A stretch of 64,000 nt of DNA from Protula sp. h YS-2021 (lineage: Eukaryota > Annelida > Polychaeta > Sabellida > Serpulidae). Location of the stretch: positions 53,446,510-53,510,509 of the forward strand of contig OX457024.1 of NCBI GenBank assembly GCA_949752745.1, given 5' to 3'. Under the pieces are notes generated by a model. The model ran no database searches and had not been told where the DNA came from. It was given only the letters and a program-made list of their open reading frames with translations. Positions 43,750-58,700 of this stretch are shown in pieces. The position numbers were made by a program, and so were the translations under genes. The first letter of the stretch is position 1. Each line of letters opens with the position of its first letter.

Positions 43750-46700
43750 TTGTCAGATTTAGAGTCAGCATGTTGCATTTTGATTGTTTTTGTGTTGTTA
43801 TTGTCACAAATTGAAAAAGCTTTTGTTTTTATAGTATCCTTTAGTGGAGCAACTGTCCATGATCTTAGGGATTATTTTGAGAAGAATTATCAAAGGAACA
43901 TGTTTTCATCTAAGACAGATAATAACATAGGAACTTGTAAGCTCGGCATTTAAACATAAGTTTAGCTACAGTATGAAGGTATGTTTGATCTGAAAACCAT
44001 ATTGAAGAAATGTATCTGAAACAATAACCACTATGTAAACGTCAGCCGTCTTAAGGGGTATTATTGTTGAGGGTCTTGGAGCATTTTGTCGATTCTTTAA
44101 ATTAGACTAAAGCTTGTCTTGCTATGAATCATAGCTAAAAACTCTTGTTTTATTCAATGTTTCTACAGAATAATTAATCCAGAATGCAATAGTCATAAAA
44201 TTTCACAAAAACTGTAAAATATTGATTTATTTTTTGTGGAATTATTGTCCATGACATTAGGGATAGGTTGTAAAGAATGTTTAGAGGAACCACTAGTAGA
44301 TTTAGAACGGATGAAAATTTTGTTAGCTACAAGATAATGTTTTGGCACTACAGAATTGTGCCAGCCAGCATCCAAATATCTTTGATAATAAATCTAATTT
44401 TCAAATTGTGTGTGAGAAATATTTTGAAACTTTAGTTATATGACATTTTACTACAACTTATTCAAAGCTGAAGGTCTTGTGTACACATGTTCATTGAATA
44501 TGAACGAATATTTGAATATTCATCATTATTTTTCAAGTTAGATTACTGTCCGTAATCTTAGGGGGTATCTTGTGAAAAAACATTTTTCAAAACAATTTGT
44601 CTACTGAAATGATATGTAAAATACAATCTTATTGGATAATGATGTAGACCTGTTGATTTTCGACAGATTATATATATTTCTTCTAAACAAAACAGAGAAA
44701 CATTCCTTGTTGATCGACCTTTAATTGCAGAAATGTCCGTCGTTTTAAGGGCTATTGCTCATCTTGATCTGAAAATCATATGTTTGCCAACTTAATTGAG
44801 ATTCAACAATATGGTACTAATAATTATAATTTACAGGTGTTATTTTGTCAGATTTAGAGTCAGCATGTTGCATTTTGACTGTGTTTGTGTTGTTATTGTC
44901 GCAAATTGAAAAAGCTTTTGTTTTTACAGTATCCTTTAGTGCAGCAACTGTCCATGATCTTAGGGGGTATTTTGAGAAGAATTATCAAAGGAACATGTTT
45001 TCATCTAAGACAGATAATAACATAGGAACCTGTAAGCTCGGCATTTAAACATCAGTTTAGCTACAGTATGAAGGCACGTTTGATCTGAAAACCATATTAA
45101 ATAAATGTATCTGAAACAATAACCACTATGTAAACGTCAGCCGTCTTAAGGGGTATTATTGTTGAGGGTCTTGGAGCATTTTGTCGATTCTTTAAATTAG
45201 ACTAAAGCTTGTCTTGCTATGAATCATAGCTAAAAACTCTTGTTTTATTCAATGTTTCTACAGAATAATTAATCCAGAATGCAATAGTCATAAAATTTCA
45301 CAAAAACTGTAAAATATTGATTTATTTTTTGTGGAATTATTGTCCATGACATTAGGGATAGGTTGTAAAGAATGTTTAGAGGAACCACTAGTAGATTTAG
45401 AACGGATGAAAATTTTGTTAGCTACAAGATAATGTTTTGGCACTACTGAATTGTGCCAGCCAGCATCCAAATATCTTTGATAATAAATCTAATTTTCAAA
45501 TTGTGTGTGAGAAATATTTTGAAACTTTAGTTATATGACATTTTACTACAACTTATTCAAAGCTGAAGGTCTTGTGTACACATGTTCATTGAATATGAAC
45601 GAATATTTGAATATTCATCATTATTTTTCAAGTTAGATTACTGTCCGTAATCTTAGGGGGTATCTTGTGAAAAAACATTTTTCAAAACAATTTGTCTACT
45701 GAAATGATATGTAAAATACAATCGTATTGGATAATGATGTAGACCTGTTGATTTTCGACAGATTATATATATTTCTTCTAAACAAAACAGAGAAACATTC
45801 CTTGTTCATCGACCTTTAATTGCAGAAATGTCCGTCGTTTTAAGGGCTATTGCTCATCTTGATCTGAAAATCATATGTTTGCCAACTTAATTGAGATTAA
45901 ACAATATGGTACTAATAATTATAATTTACAGGTGTTATTTTGTCAGATTTAGAGTCAGCATGTTTGCATTTTGATTGTTTTTGTGTTGTTATTGTCGCAA
46001 ATTGAAAAAGCTTTTGTTTTTACAGTATCCTTTAGTGCAGCAACTGTCCATGATCTTAGGGGGTATTTTGAGAAGAATTATCAAAGGAACATGTTTTCAT
46101 CTAAGACAGATAATAACATAGGAACCTGTAAGCTCGGCATTTAAACATCAGTTTAGCTACAGTATGAAGGTACGTTTGATCTGAAAACCATATTGAATAA
46201 ATGTGTCTGAAACAATAACCACTATGTAAACGTCAGCCGTCTTAAGGGGTATTATTGCTGAGGGTCTTGGAGCATTTTGTCGATTCTTTAAATTAGACTA
46301 AAGCTTGTCTTGCTATGAATCATAGCTAAAAACTATTGTTTTATTCAATGTTTCTACAGATTAATTAATCCAGAATGCAATTGTCATAAAATTTCACAAA
46401 AAATGAAAAATATTGATTTATTTTTTGTGGAATTATTGTCCATGACATTAGGGATAGGTTGTAAAGAATGTTTAGAGGAACCACTAGTAGATTTAGAACG
46501 GATGAAAATTTTGTTAGCTACAAGATAATGTTTTGGCACTACTGAATTGTGCCAGCCAGCATCCAAATATCTTTGATAATAAATCTAATTTTCAAATTGT
46601 GTGTGAGAAATATTTTGAAACTTTAGTTATATGACATTTTACTACAACTTATTCAAAGCTGAAGGTCTTGTGTACACATGTTCATTGAATATGAACGAAT

Positions 46701-49700
46701 ATTTGAATATTCATCATTATTTTTCAAGTTATATTACTGTCCGTAACCTTAGGGGGTATCTTGTGAAAAAACATTTTTCAAAACAATTTGTCTACTGAAA
46801 TGATATGTAAAATACAATCTTATTGGATAATGATGTAGACCTGTTGATTTTCGACAGATTATATATATTTCTTCTAAACAAAACAGAGAAACATTCCTTG
46901 TTCATCGACCTTTAATTGCAGAAATGTCCGTCGTTTTAAGGGCTATTGCTCATCTTGATCTGAAAATCATATGTTTGCCAACGTAATTGAGATTAAACAA
47001 TATGGTACTAATAATTATAATTTACAGTTGTTATTTTGTCAGATTTAGAGTCTGCATGTTGCATTTTGATTGTTTTTGTGTTGTTATTGTCACAAATTGA
47101 AAAAGCTTTTGTTTTTATAGTATCCTTTAGTGGAGCAACTGTCCATGATCTTAGGGGTTATTTTGAGAAGAATTATCAAAGGAACATGTTTTCATCTAAG
47201 ACAGATAATAACATAGGAACTTGTAAGCTCGGCATTTAAACATAAGTTTAGCTACAGTATGAAGGTATGTTTGATCTGAAAACCATATTGAAGAAATGTA
47301 TCTGAAACAATAACCACTATGTAAACGTCAGCCGTCTTAAGGGGTATTATTGTTGAGGGTCTTGGAGCATTTTGTCGATTCTTTAAATTAGACTAAAGCT
47401 TGTCTTGCTATGAATCATAGCTAAAAACTATTGTTTTATTCAATGTTTCTACAGAATAATTAATCCAGAATGCAATAGTCATAAAATTTCACAAAAAACT
47501 GTAAAATATTGATTTATTTTTTGTGGAATTATTGTCCATGACATTAGGGATAGGTTGTAAAGAATGTTTAGAGGAACCACTAGTAGATTTAGAACGGATG
47601 AAAATTTTGTTAGCTACAACATAATGTTTTGGCACTACTGAATTGTACCAGCCAGCATCCAAATATCTTTGATAATAAATCTAATTTTCAAATTGTGTGT
47701 GAGAAATATTTTGAAACTTTAGTTATATGACATTTTACTACAACTTATTCAAAGCTGAAGGTCTTGTGTACACATGTTCATTGAATATGAACGAATATTT
47801 GAATATTCATCATTATTTTTCAAGTTAGATTACTGTCCGTTATCTTAGGGGGTATCTTGTGAAAAAACATTTTTCAAAACAATTTGTCTACTGAAATGAT
47901 ATGTAAAATACAATCTTATTGGATAATGATGTAGACCTGTTGATTTTCGACAGATTATATATATTTCTTCTAAACAAAACAGAGAAACATTCCTTGTTTA
48001 TCGACCTTTAATTGCAGAAATGTCCGTCGTTTTAAGGGCTATTGCTCATCTTGATCTGAAAATCATATGTTTGCCAACTTAATTGAGATTCAACAATATG
48101 GTACTAATAATTATAATTTACAGGTGTTATTTTGTCAGATTTAGAGTCAGCATGTTGCATTTTGACTGTGTTTGTGTTGTTATTGTCGCAAATTGAAAAA
48201 GCTTTTGTTTTTACAGTATCCTTTAGTGCAGCAACTGTCCATGATCTTAGGGGGTATTTTGAGAAGAATTATCAAAGGAACATGTTTTCATCTAAGACAG
48301 ATAATAACATAGGAACCTGTAAGCTCGGCATTTAAACATCAGTTTAGCTACAGTATGAAGGCACGTTTGATCTGAAAACCATATTGAATAAATGTATCTG
48401 AAACAATAACCACTAAGTAAACGTCAGCCGTCTTAAGGGGTATTATTGTTGAGGGTCTTGGAGCATTTTGTCGATTCTTTAAATTAGACTAAAGCTTGTC
48501 TTGCTATGAATCATAGCTAAAAACTATTGTTTTATTCAATGTTTCTACAGAATAATTAATCCAGAATGCAATAGTCATAAAATTTCACAAAAAATGAAAA
48601 ATATTGATTTATTTTTTGTGGAATTATTGTCCATGACATAAGGGATAGGTTGTAAAGAATGTTTAGAGGAACCACTAGTAGATTTAGAACGGATGAAAAT
48701 TTTGTTAGCTACAAGATAATGTTTTGGCACTACTGAATTGTGCCAGCCAGCATCCAAATATCTTTGATAATAAATCTAATTTTCAAATTGTGTGTGAGAA
48801 ATATTTTGAAACTTTAGTTATATGACATTTTACTACAACTTATTCAAAGCTGAAGATCTTGTGTACACATGTTCATTGAATATGAACGAATATTTGAATA
48901 TTCATCATTATTTTTCAAGTTAGATTACTGTCCGTTATCTTAGGGGGTATCTTGTGAAAAAACATTTTTCAAAACAATTTGTCTACTGAAATGATATGTA
49001 AAATACAATCGTATTGGATAATGATGTAGACCTGTTGATTTTCGACAGATTATATATATTTCTTCTAAACAAAACAGAGAAACATTCCTTGTTCATCGAC
49101 CTTTAATTGCAGAAATGTCCGTCGTTTTAAGGGCTATTGCTCATCTTGATCTGAAAATCATATGTTTGCCAACTTAATTGAGATTCAACAATATGGTACT
49201 AATAATTATAATTTACAGGTGTTATTTTGTCAGATTTAGAGTCAGCATGTTGCATTTTGACTGTGTTTGTGTTGTTATTGTCGCAAATTGAAAAAGCTTT
49301 TGTTTTTACAGTATCCTTTAGTGCAGCAACTGTCCATGATCTTAGGGGGTATTTTGAGAAGAATTATCAAAGGAACATGTTTTCATCTAAGACAGATAAT
49401 AACATAGGAACCTGTAAGCTCGGCATTTAAACATCAGTTTAGCTACAGTATGAAGGCACGTTTGATCTGAAAACCATATTGAATAAATGTATCTGAAACA
49501 ATAACCACTATGTAAACGTCAGCCGTCTTAAGGGGTATTATTGTTGAGGGTCTTGGAGCATTTTGTCGATTCTTTAAATTAGACTAAAGCTTGTCTTGCT
49601 ATGAATCATAGCTAAAAACTATTGTTTTATTCAATGTTTCTACAGAATAATTAATCCAGAATGCAATAGTCATAAAATTTCACAAAAAATGAAAAATATT

Positions 49701-50321
49701 GATTTATTTTTTGTGGAATTATTGTCCATGACATAAGGGATAGGTTGTAAAGAATGTTTAGAGGAACCACTAGTAGATTTAGAACGGATGAAAATTTTGT
49801 TAGCTACAAGATAATGTTTTGGCACTACTGAATTGTGCCAGCCAGCATCCAAATATCTTTGATAATAAATCTAATTTTCAAATTGTGTGTGAGAAATATT
49901 TTGAAACTTTAGTTATATGACATTTTACTACAACTTATTCAAAGCTGAAGATCTTGTGTACACATGTTCATTGAATATGAACGAATATTTGAATATTCAT
50001 CATTATTTTTCAAGTTAGATTACTGTCCGTTATCTTAGGGGGTATCTTGTGAAAAAACATTTTTCAAAACAATTTGTCTACTGAAATGATATGTAAAATA
50101 CAATCGTATTGGATAATGATGTAGACCTGTTGATTTTCGACAGATTATATATATTTCTTCTAAACAAAACAGAGAAACATTCCTTGTTCATCGACCTTTA
50201 ATTGCAGAAATGTCCGTCGTTTTAAGGGCTATTGCTCATCTTGATCTGAAAATCATATGTTTGCCAACTTAATTGAGATTAAACAATATGGTACTAATAA
50301 TTATAATTTACAGGTGTTATT
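43750..50321. repeat. Local trimer higher-order block in the satellite
   Basis: The unit at 43750 shares private variants with 47036 (CACAAATTG, GTGGAGCAAC, TTGAAGAAATGTATC). The unit at 44845 shares others with 48132 (GAGATTCAACAATATGG, TTTTGACTGTGTTTGTG, GAAGGCACGTTTG). The offset is about 3,286 bp, or three units. The 49227 unit is in turn a near-copy of 48132, with both preceding CATGACATAAGGGATAGG. Confidence 0.65.
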
Positions 50322-52514
50322 TTGTCAGATTTAGAGTCAGCATGTTGCATTTTGATTGTTTTTGTGTTGTTATTGTCGCAAATTGAAAAAGCTTTTGTTT
50401 TTACAGTATCCTTAAGTGCAGCAACTGTCCATGATCTTAGGGGGTATTTTGAGAAGAATTATCAAAGGCACATGTTTTCATCTAAGACAGATAATAACAT
50501 AGGAACCTGTAAGCTCGGCATTTAAACATCAGTTTAGCTGCAGTATGAAGGTATGTTTGATCTGAAAACCATATTGAATAAATGTATCTGAAACAATAAC
50601 CACTATGTAAACGTCAGCCGTCTTAAGGGGTATTATTGTTGAGGGTCTTGGAGCATTTTGTCGATTCTTTAAATTAGACTAAAGCTTGTCTTGTTATGAA
50701 TCATAGCTAAAAACTATTGTTTTATTCAATGTTTCTACAGAATAATTAATCCAGAATGCAACAGTCATAAAATTTCACAAAAAATGAAAAATATTGATTT
50801 ATTTTTTGTGGAATTGGTGTCCATGACATTAGGGATAGGTTGTAAAGAATGTTTAAGGAACCACTAGTAGATTTAGAACGGATGAAAATTTTGTTAGCTA
50901 CAAGATAATGTTTTGGCACTACTGAATTGTGCCAGCCAGCATCCAAATATCTTTGATAATAAATCTAATTTTCAAATTGTGTGTGAGAAATATTTTGAAA
51001 CTTTAGTTATATGACATTTTACTACAACTTATTCAAAGCTGAAGGTCTTGTGTACACATGTTCATTGAATATGAACGAATATTTGAATATTCATCATAAT
51101 TTCTCAAGTTAGATTACTGTCCGTAATCTTAGGGGGTATCTTGTGAAAAAAAAACATTTTTCAAAACAATTCGTCTACTGAAATGATATGTAAAATACAA
51201 TCTCATTGGATACTGATGTAGACCTGTTGATTTTCGACAGATTATATATATTTCTTCTAAACAAAACAGAGAAACATTCCTTGTTCATCGACCTTTAATT
51301 GCAGAAATGTCCGTCGTTTTAAGGGCTATTGCTCATCTTGATCTGAAAATCATATGTTTGCCAACTTAATTGAGATTAAACAATATGGTACTAATAATTA
51401 TAATTTACAGGTGTTATTTTGTCAGATTTAGAGTCAGCATGTTGTATTTTGATTGTTTTTGTGTTGTTATTGTCGCAAATTGAAAAAGCTTTTGTTTTTA
51501 CAGTATCCTTTAGTGCAGCAACTGTCCATGATCTTAGGGGGTATTTTGAGAAGAATTATCAAAGGCACATGTTTTCATCTAAGACAGATAATAACATAGG
51601 AACCTGTAAGCTCGGCATTTAAACATCAGTTTAGCTACAGTATGAAGGTATGTTTGATCTGAAAACCATATTGAATAAATGTATCTGAAACAATAACCAC
51701 TATGTAAACGTCAGCCGTCTTAAGGGGTATTATTGTTGAGGGTCTTGGAGCATTTTGTCGATTCTTTAAATTAGACTAAAGCTTGTCTTGTTATGAATCA
51801 TAGCTAAAAACTATTGTTTTATTCAATGTTTCTACAGAATAATTAATCCAGAATGCAACAGTCATAAAATTTCACAAAAACTGAAAAATACTGATTTATT
51901 TTTTGTGGAATTGTTGTCCATGACATTAGGGATAGGTTGTAAAGAATGTTTAGAGGAACCACTAGTAGATTTAGAACGGATGAAAATTTTGTTAGCTACA
52001 ACATAATGTTTTGGCACTACTGAATTGTGCCAGCCAGCATCCAAATATCTTTGATAATAAATCTAATTTTCAAATTGTGTGTGAGAAATATTTTGAAACT
52101 TTAGTTATATGACATTTTACTACAACTTATTCAAAGCTGAAGGTCTTGTGTACACATGTTCATTGAATATGAACGAATATTTGAATATTCATCATTATTT
52201 TTCAAGTTAGATTACTGTCCGTAATCTTAGGGGGTATCTTGTGAAAAAACATTTTTCAAAACAATTTGTCTACTGAAATGATATGTAAAAATACAATCTT
52301 ATTGGAAAATGAGGTAGACCTGTTGATTTTCGACAGATTATATATATTTCTTCTAAACAAAACAGAGAAACATTCCTTGTTCATCGACCTTTAATTGCAG
52401 AAATGTCCGTCGTTTTAAGGGCTATTGCTCATCTTGATCTGAAAATCATATGTTTGCCAACTTAATTGAGATTAAACAATATGGTACTAATAATTATAAT
52501 TTACAGGTGTTATT

Positions 52515-54706
52515 TTGTCAGATTTAGAGTCAGCATGTTGCATTTTGATTGTTTTTGTGTTGTTATTGTCGCAAATTGAAAAAGCTTTTGTTTTTACAGT
52601 ATCCTTTAGTGCAGCAACTGTCCATGATCTGAGGGGGTATTTTGAGAAGAATTATCAAAGGAACATGTTTTCATCTAAGACAGATAATAATATAGGAACC
52701 TGTAAGCTCGGCATTTAAACATCAGTTTAGCTGCAGTATGAAGGTATGTTTGATCTGAAAACCATATTGAATAAATGTATCTGAAACAATAACCACTATG
52801 TAAACGTCAGCCGTCTTAAGGGGTATTATTGTTGAGGGTCTTGGAGCATTTTGTCGATTCTTTAAATTAGACTAAAGCTTGTCTTGTTATGAATCATAGC
52901 TAAAAACTATTGTTTTATTCAATGTTTCTACAGAATAATTAATCCAGAATGCAACAGTCATAAAATTTCAAAAAAACTGAAAAATACTGATTTATTTTTT
53001 GTGGAATTGTTGTCCATGACATTAGGGATAGGTTGTAAAGAATGTTTAGAGGAACCACTAGTAGATTTAGAACGGATGAAAATTTTGTTAGCTACAAGAT
53101 AATGTTTTGGCACTACTGAATTGTGCCAGCCAGCATCCAAATATCTTTGATAATAAATCTAATTTTCAAATTGTGTGTGAGAAATATTTTGAAACTTTAG
53201 TTATATGACATTATACTACAACTTATTCAAAGCTGAAGGTCTTGTGTACACATGTTCATTGAATATGAACGAATATTTGAATATTCATCATTATTTTTCA
53301 AGTTAGATTACTGTCCGTAATCTTAGGGTGTATCTTGTGAAAAAACATTTTTCAAAACAATTCGTCTACTGAAATGATATGTAAAAATACAATCTTATTG
53401 GAAAATGAGGTAGACCTGTTGATTTTCGACAGATTATATATATTTCTTCTAAACAAAACAGAGAAACATTCCTTGTTCATCGACCTTTAATTGCAGAAAT
53501 GTCCGTCGTTTTAAGGGCTATTGCTCATCTTGATCTGAAAATCATATGTTTGCCAACTTAATTGAGATTAAACAATATGGTACTAATAATTATAATTTAC
53601 AGGTGTTATTTTGTCAGATTTAGAGTCAGCATGTTGCATTTTGATTGTTTTTGTGTTGTTATTGTCGCAAATTGAAAAAGCTTTTGTTTTTACAGTATCC
53701 TTTAGTGCAGCAACTGTCCATGATCTGAGGGGGTATTTTGAGAAGAATTATCAAAGGAACATGTTTTCATCTAAGACAGATAATAATATAGGAACCTGTA
53801 AGCTCGGCATTTAAACATCAGTTTAGCTGCAGTATGAAGGTATGTTTGATCTGAAAACCATATTGAATAAATGTATCTGAAACAATAACCACTATGTAAA
53901 CGTCAGCCGTCTTAAGGGGTATTATTGTTGAGGGTCTTGGAGCATTTTGTCGATTCTTTAAATTAGACTAAAGCTTGTCTTGTTATGAATCATAGCTAAA
54001 AACTATTGTTTTATTCAATGTTTCTACAGAATAATTAATCCAGAATGCAACAGTCATAAAATTTCAAAAAAACTGAAAAATATTGATTTATTTTTTGTGG
54101 AATTATTGTCCATGACATTAGGGATAGGTTGTAAAGAATGTTTAGAGGAACCACTAGTAGATTTAGAACGGATGAAAATTTTGTTAGCTACAAGATAATG
54201 TTTTGGCACTACTGAATTGTGCCAGCCAGCATCCAAATATCTTTGATAATAAATCTAATTTTGAAATTATGTGTGAGAAATATTTTGAAACTTTAGTTAA
54301 ATGACATTTTACTACAACTTATTCAAAGCTGAAGGTCTTGTGTACACATGTTCATTGAATATGAACGAATATTTGAATATTCATCATTATTTTTCAAGTT
54401 ATATTACTGTCCGTAACCTTAGGGGGTATCTTGTGAAAAAACATTTTTCAAAACAATTTGTCTACTGAAATGATATGTAAAATACAATCTTATTGGATAA
54501 TGATGTAGACCTGTTGGTTTGCGACAGATTATATATATTTCTTCTAAACAAAACAGAGAAACATTCCTTGTTCATCGACCTTTAATTGCAGAAATGTCCG
54601 TCGTTTTAAGGGCTATTGCTCATCTTGATCTGAAAATCATATGTTTGCCAACTTAATTGAGATTAAACAATATGGTACTAATAATTATAATTTACAGGTG
54701 TTATTT
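52515..54706. repeat. Recently duplicated pair of satellite units
   Basis: The units at 52515 and 53611 share CCATGATCTGAGGGGGTATT and GATAATAATATAGGAACC, and the stretches before each share ATTGGAAAATGAGGTAGACC. Neighbours lack these, so this is a single-unit tandem duplication. Confidence 0.65.
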
Positions 54707-55798
54707 TGTCAGATTTAGAGTCAGCATGTTGCATTTTGATTGTTTTTGTGTTGTTATCGTCGCAAATTGAAAAAGCTTTTGTTTTTATAGTATCCTTTAG
54801 TGGAGCAACTGTCCATGATCTTAGGGGTTATTTTGAGAAGAATTATCAAAGGAACATGTTTTCATCTAAGACAGATAATAACATAGGAACCTGTAAGCTC
54901 GGCATTTAAACATAAGTTTAGCTACAGTATGAAGGTATGTTTGATCTGAAAACCATATTGAATAAATGTATCTGAAACAATAACCACTATGTAAACGTCC
55001 GCCGTTTTAAGGAGTATTATTGTTGAGGGTCCTGGGGCATTTTGTCGATTCTTTAAATTAGACTAAAGCTTGTCTTGTTATGAATCGTACCTAAAAACTG
55101 TTGTTTTATTCAATGTTTATACAAATGATTAATCCAGAATACAATAGTCATAAAATTTCACAAAAAATGAAAAATATTGATTTATTTTTTGTGGAATTGT
55201 TGTCCATGACATTAGGGATAGGTTGTAAAGAATGTTTAGAGGAAGCATTAGTAGATTTAGAACGGATGAAAATTTTGTTAGCTACAAGATAATGTTTTGG
55301 CACTACTGAATTGTGCCAGCCAGCATCCAAATATCTTTGATAATAAATCTAATTTTCAAATTGTGTATGAGAAATGGTTTGAAACTTTAGTTATATGACA
55401 TTTTACTACAACTTATTCAAAGCTGAAGGTCTTGTGTACACATGTTCATTGAATATGAGCGAATATTTGAATATTCATCATTATTTTTCAAGTTAGATTT
55501 CTGTCCGTAATCTTAGGGGGTATCTTGTGAAAAAACATTTTTCAAAACAATTTGTCTACTGAAATGATATGTAAAATACAATCTTGTTGGATAATGATGT
55601 AGACCTGTTGGTTTTCGAGAGATTATACATATTTCTTCTAAACAAAACAGAGAAAATTCCTTGTTCATCGACCTTTAATTGCAGAAATGTCCGTCGTTTT
55701 AAGGGCTATTGCTCATCTTGATCTGAAAATCATATGTTTGCCAACTTAATTGAGATTAAACAATATGGTACTAATAATTATAATTTACAGGTGTTATT

Positions 55799-58700
55799 TT
55801 GTCAGATTTAGAGTCAGCATGTTGCATTTTGATTGTTTTTGTGTTGTAATTGTCGCAAATTGAGAAAGCTTTTGTTTTTATAGTATCCTTTAGTGGAGCA
55901 ACTGTCCATGATCTTAGGGGGTATTTTGAGAAGAATTATCAAAGGAACATGTTTTCATCTAAGACAGATAATAACATAGGAACTTGTAAGCTCGGCATTT
56001 AAACATAAGTTTAGCTACAGTATGAAGGTATGTTTGATCTGAAAAAAATATTGAATAAATGTATCTGAAACAATAACCACTACGTAAACGTCCGCCGTTT
56101 TAAGGGGTACTATTGTTGAGGGTCCTGGAGCATTTTGTCGATTCTTTAAATTAGATTAAAGCTTCTCTTGTTATGAATCATAGCTAAAAACTTGTTTTAT
56201 TCAATGTTTATACAAATAATTAATCCAGAATGCAATAGTCATAAAATTTCACAAAAAATGAAAAATATTGATTTATTTTTTGTGGAATTATTGTCCATGA
56301 CATTAGGGATAGGTTGTAAAGAATGTTTAGAGGAACCACTAGTAGATTTAGAACGGATGAAAATTTTGTTAGCTACAAGATAATGTTTTGGCACTACTGA
56401 ATTGTTCCAGCCAGCATCCAAATATCTTTGATAATAAATCTTATTTTCAAATTGTGTGTGAGAAATATTTTGAAACTTTAGTTATATGACATTTTACTAC
56501 AACTTATTCAAAGCTGAAGGTCTTGTGTACACATGTTCACTGAATATGAACGAATATTTGAATATTCATCGTTATTTTTCAAGTTAGATTACTATCCGTA
56601 ACCTTAGGGGGTATCTTGTGAAAAAACATTTTTCAAAACAATTTGTCTACTGAAATGATATGTAAAATACAATCTTATTGGATAATGATGTAGACCTGTT
56701 GGTTTGCGACAGATTATATATATTTCTTCTAAACAAAACAGAGAAACATTCTTTGTTCATCGACCTTTAATTGCAGAAATGTCCGTCTTTTGAGGGCTAT
56801 TGCTCATCTTGATCTGAAAATCATATGTTTGCCAACTTAATTGAGATTAAACAATATGGTACTAATAATTATAATTTACAGGTTTTATTTTGTCAGATTT
56901 AGAGTCAGCATGTTGCATTTTGATTGTTTTTGTGTTGTTATTGTCGCAAATTGAAAAAGCTTTTGTTTTTATAGTATCCTTTAGTGCAGCAACTGTCCAT
57001 GATCTTAGGGGTTATTTTGAGAAGAATTATCAAAGGAACATGTTTTCATCTAAGACAGATAATAACAAAGGAACCTGTAAGCTCGGCATTTAAACATCAG
57101 TTTAGCTACAGTATGAAGGTATGTTTGATCTGAAAACCATATTGAATAAATGTATCTGAAACAATAACCACTATGTAAACGTCAGCCGTCTTAAGGGGTA
57201 TTATTGTTGATGGTCTTGGAGCATTTTGTCGATTCTTTAAATTAGACTAAAGCTTGTCTTGTTATGAATCATAGCTAAAAACTGTTGTTTTATTCAATGT
57301 TTCTACAAAATAATTAATCCAGAATGCAATAGTCATAAAATTTCACAAAAAATGAAAAATATTGATTTATTTTTTGTGGAATTATTGTCCATGACATTAG
57401 GGATAGGTTGTAAAGAATGTTTAGAGGAAGCATTAGTAGATTTAGAACGGATGGAAATTTTGTTAGCTACAAGATAATGTTTTGGCACTACTGAATTGTG
57501 CCAGCCAGCATCCAAATATCTTTGATAATAAATCTAATTCTCAAATTGTGTGTGAGAATTATTATGAAACTTTAGTTATATGACATTTTACTACAACTTA
57601 TTCAAAGCTGAAGATCTTGTGTACACATGTGTGACGAATATGAACGAATATTTGAATATTCATCATTATTTTTCAAGTTAGATTACTGTCCGTAATCTTA
57701 GGGGGTATCTTGTGAAAAAACATTTTTCAAAACAATTTGTCTACTGAAATGATATGTAAAATACAACCTTATTCGATAATGATGTAGACCTGTTGATTTT
57801 CGACAGATTACAAATATTTCTTCTAAACAAAACAGAGAAACATTCCTTGTTCATCGACCTTTAATTGCAGAAATGTCCGTCGTTTTAAGGGCTATTGCTC
57901 ATCTTGATCTGAAAATCATATGTTTGCCAACTTAATTGAGATTAAACAATATGGTACTAATAATTATAATTTACAGGTTTCATTTTGTCAGATTTAGAGT
58001 CAGCATGTTGCATTTTGATTGTTTTTGTCTTGTTATTGTGGCAAATTGAAAAAGCTTTTGTTTTTATAGTATCCTTTAGTGCAGCAACTGTCCGTGATCT
58101 TAGGGGGTATTTTGAGAAGAATTATCAAAGGAACATGTTTTCATCTAAGACAGATAATAACATAGGAACCTGTAAGCTCGGCATTTAAACATAAGTTTAG
58201 CTACAGTATGAAGGTATGTTTGATCTGAAAACCATATTGAATAAATGTATCTAAAACAATAACCACTATGTAAACGTCAGCCGTCTTAAAGAGTATTACA
58301 GTTGATGGTCCCGGAGCATTTTGTCGATTCTTTAAATTAGATTAAAGCTTGTCTTGTTATGAATCATAGCTAAAAACTGTTGTTTTATTCAATGTTTATA
58401 CAAATAATTAATCGAGAATGTAATAGTCATAAAATTTCACAAAAAATGAAAAATATTGATTTATTTTTTGTGGAATTATTGTCCATGACATTAGGGATAG
58501 GTTGTAAAGAATGTTTAGAGGAACCACTAGTAAATTTAGAACGGATGAAAATTTTGTTAGCTACAAGATAATGTTTTGGCACTACTGAATTGTTCCAGCC
58601 AGCATCCAAATATCTTTGATAATAAATCTTATTTTCAAATTGTGTGTGAGAAAGATTTTGAAACTTTAGTTATATGACATTTTACTACAACTTATTCAAA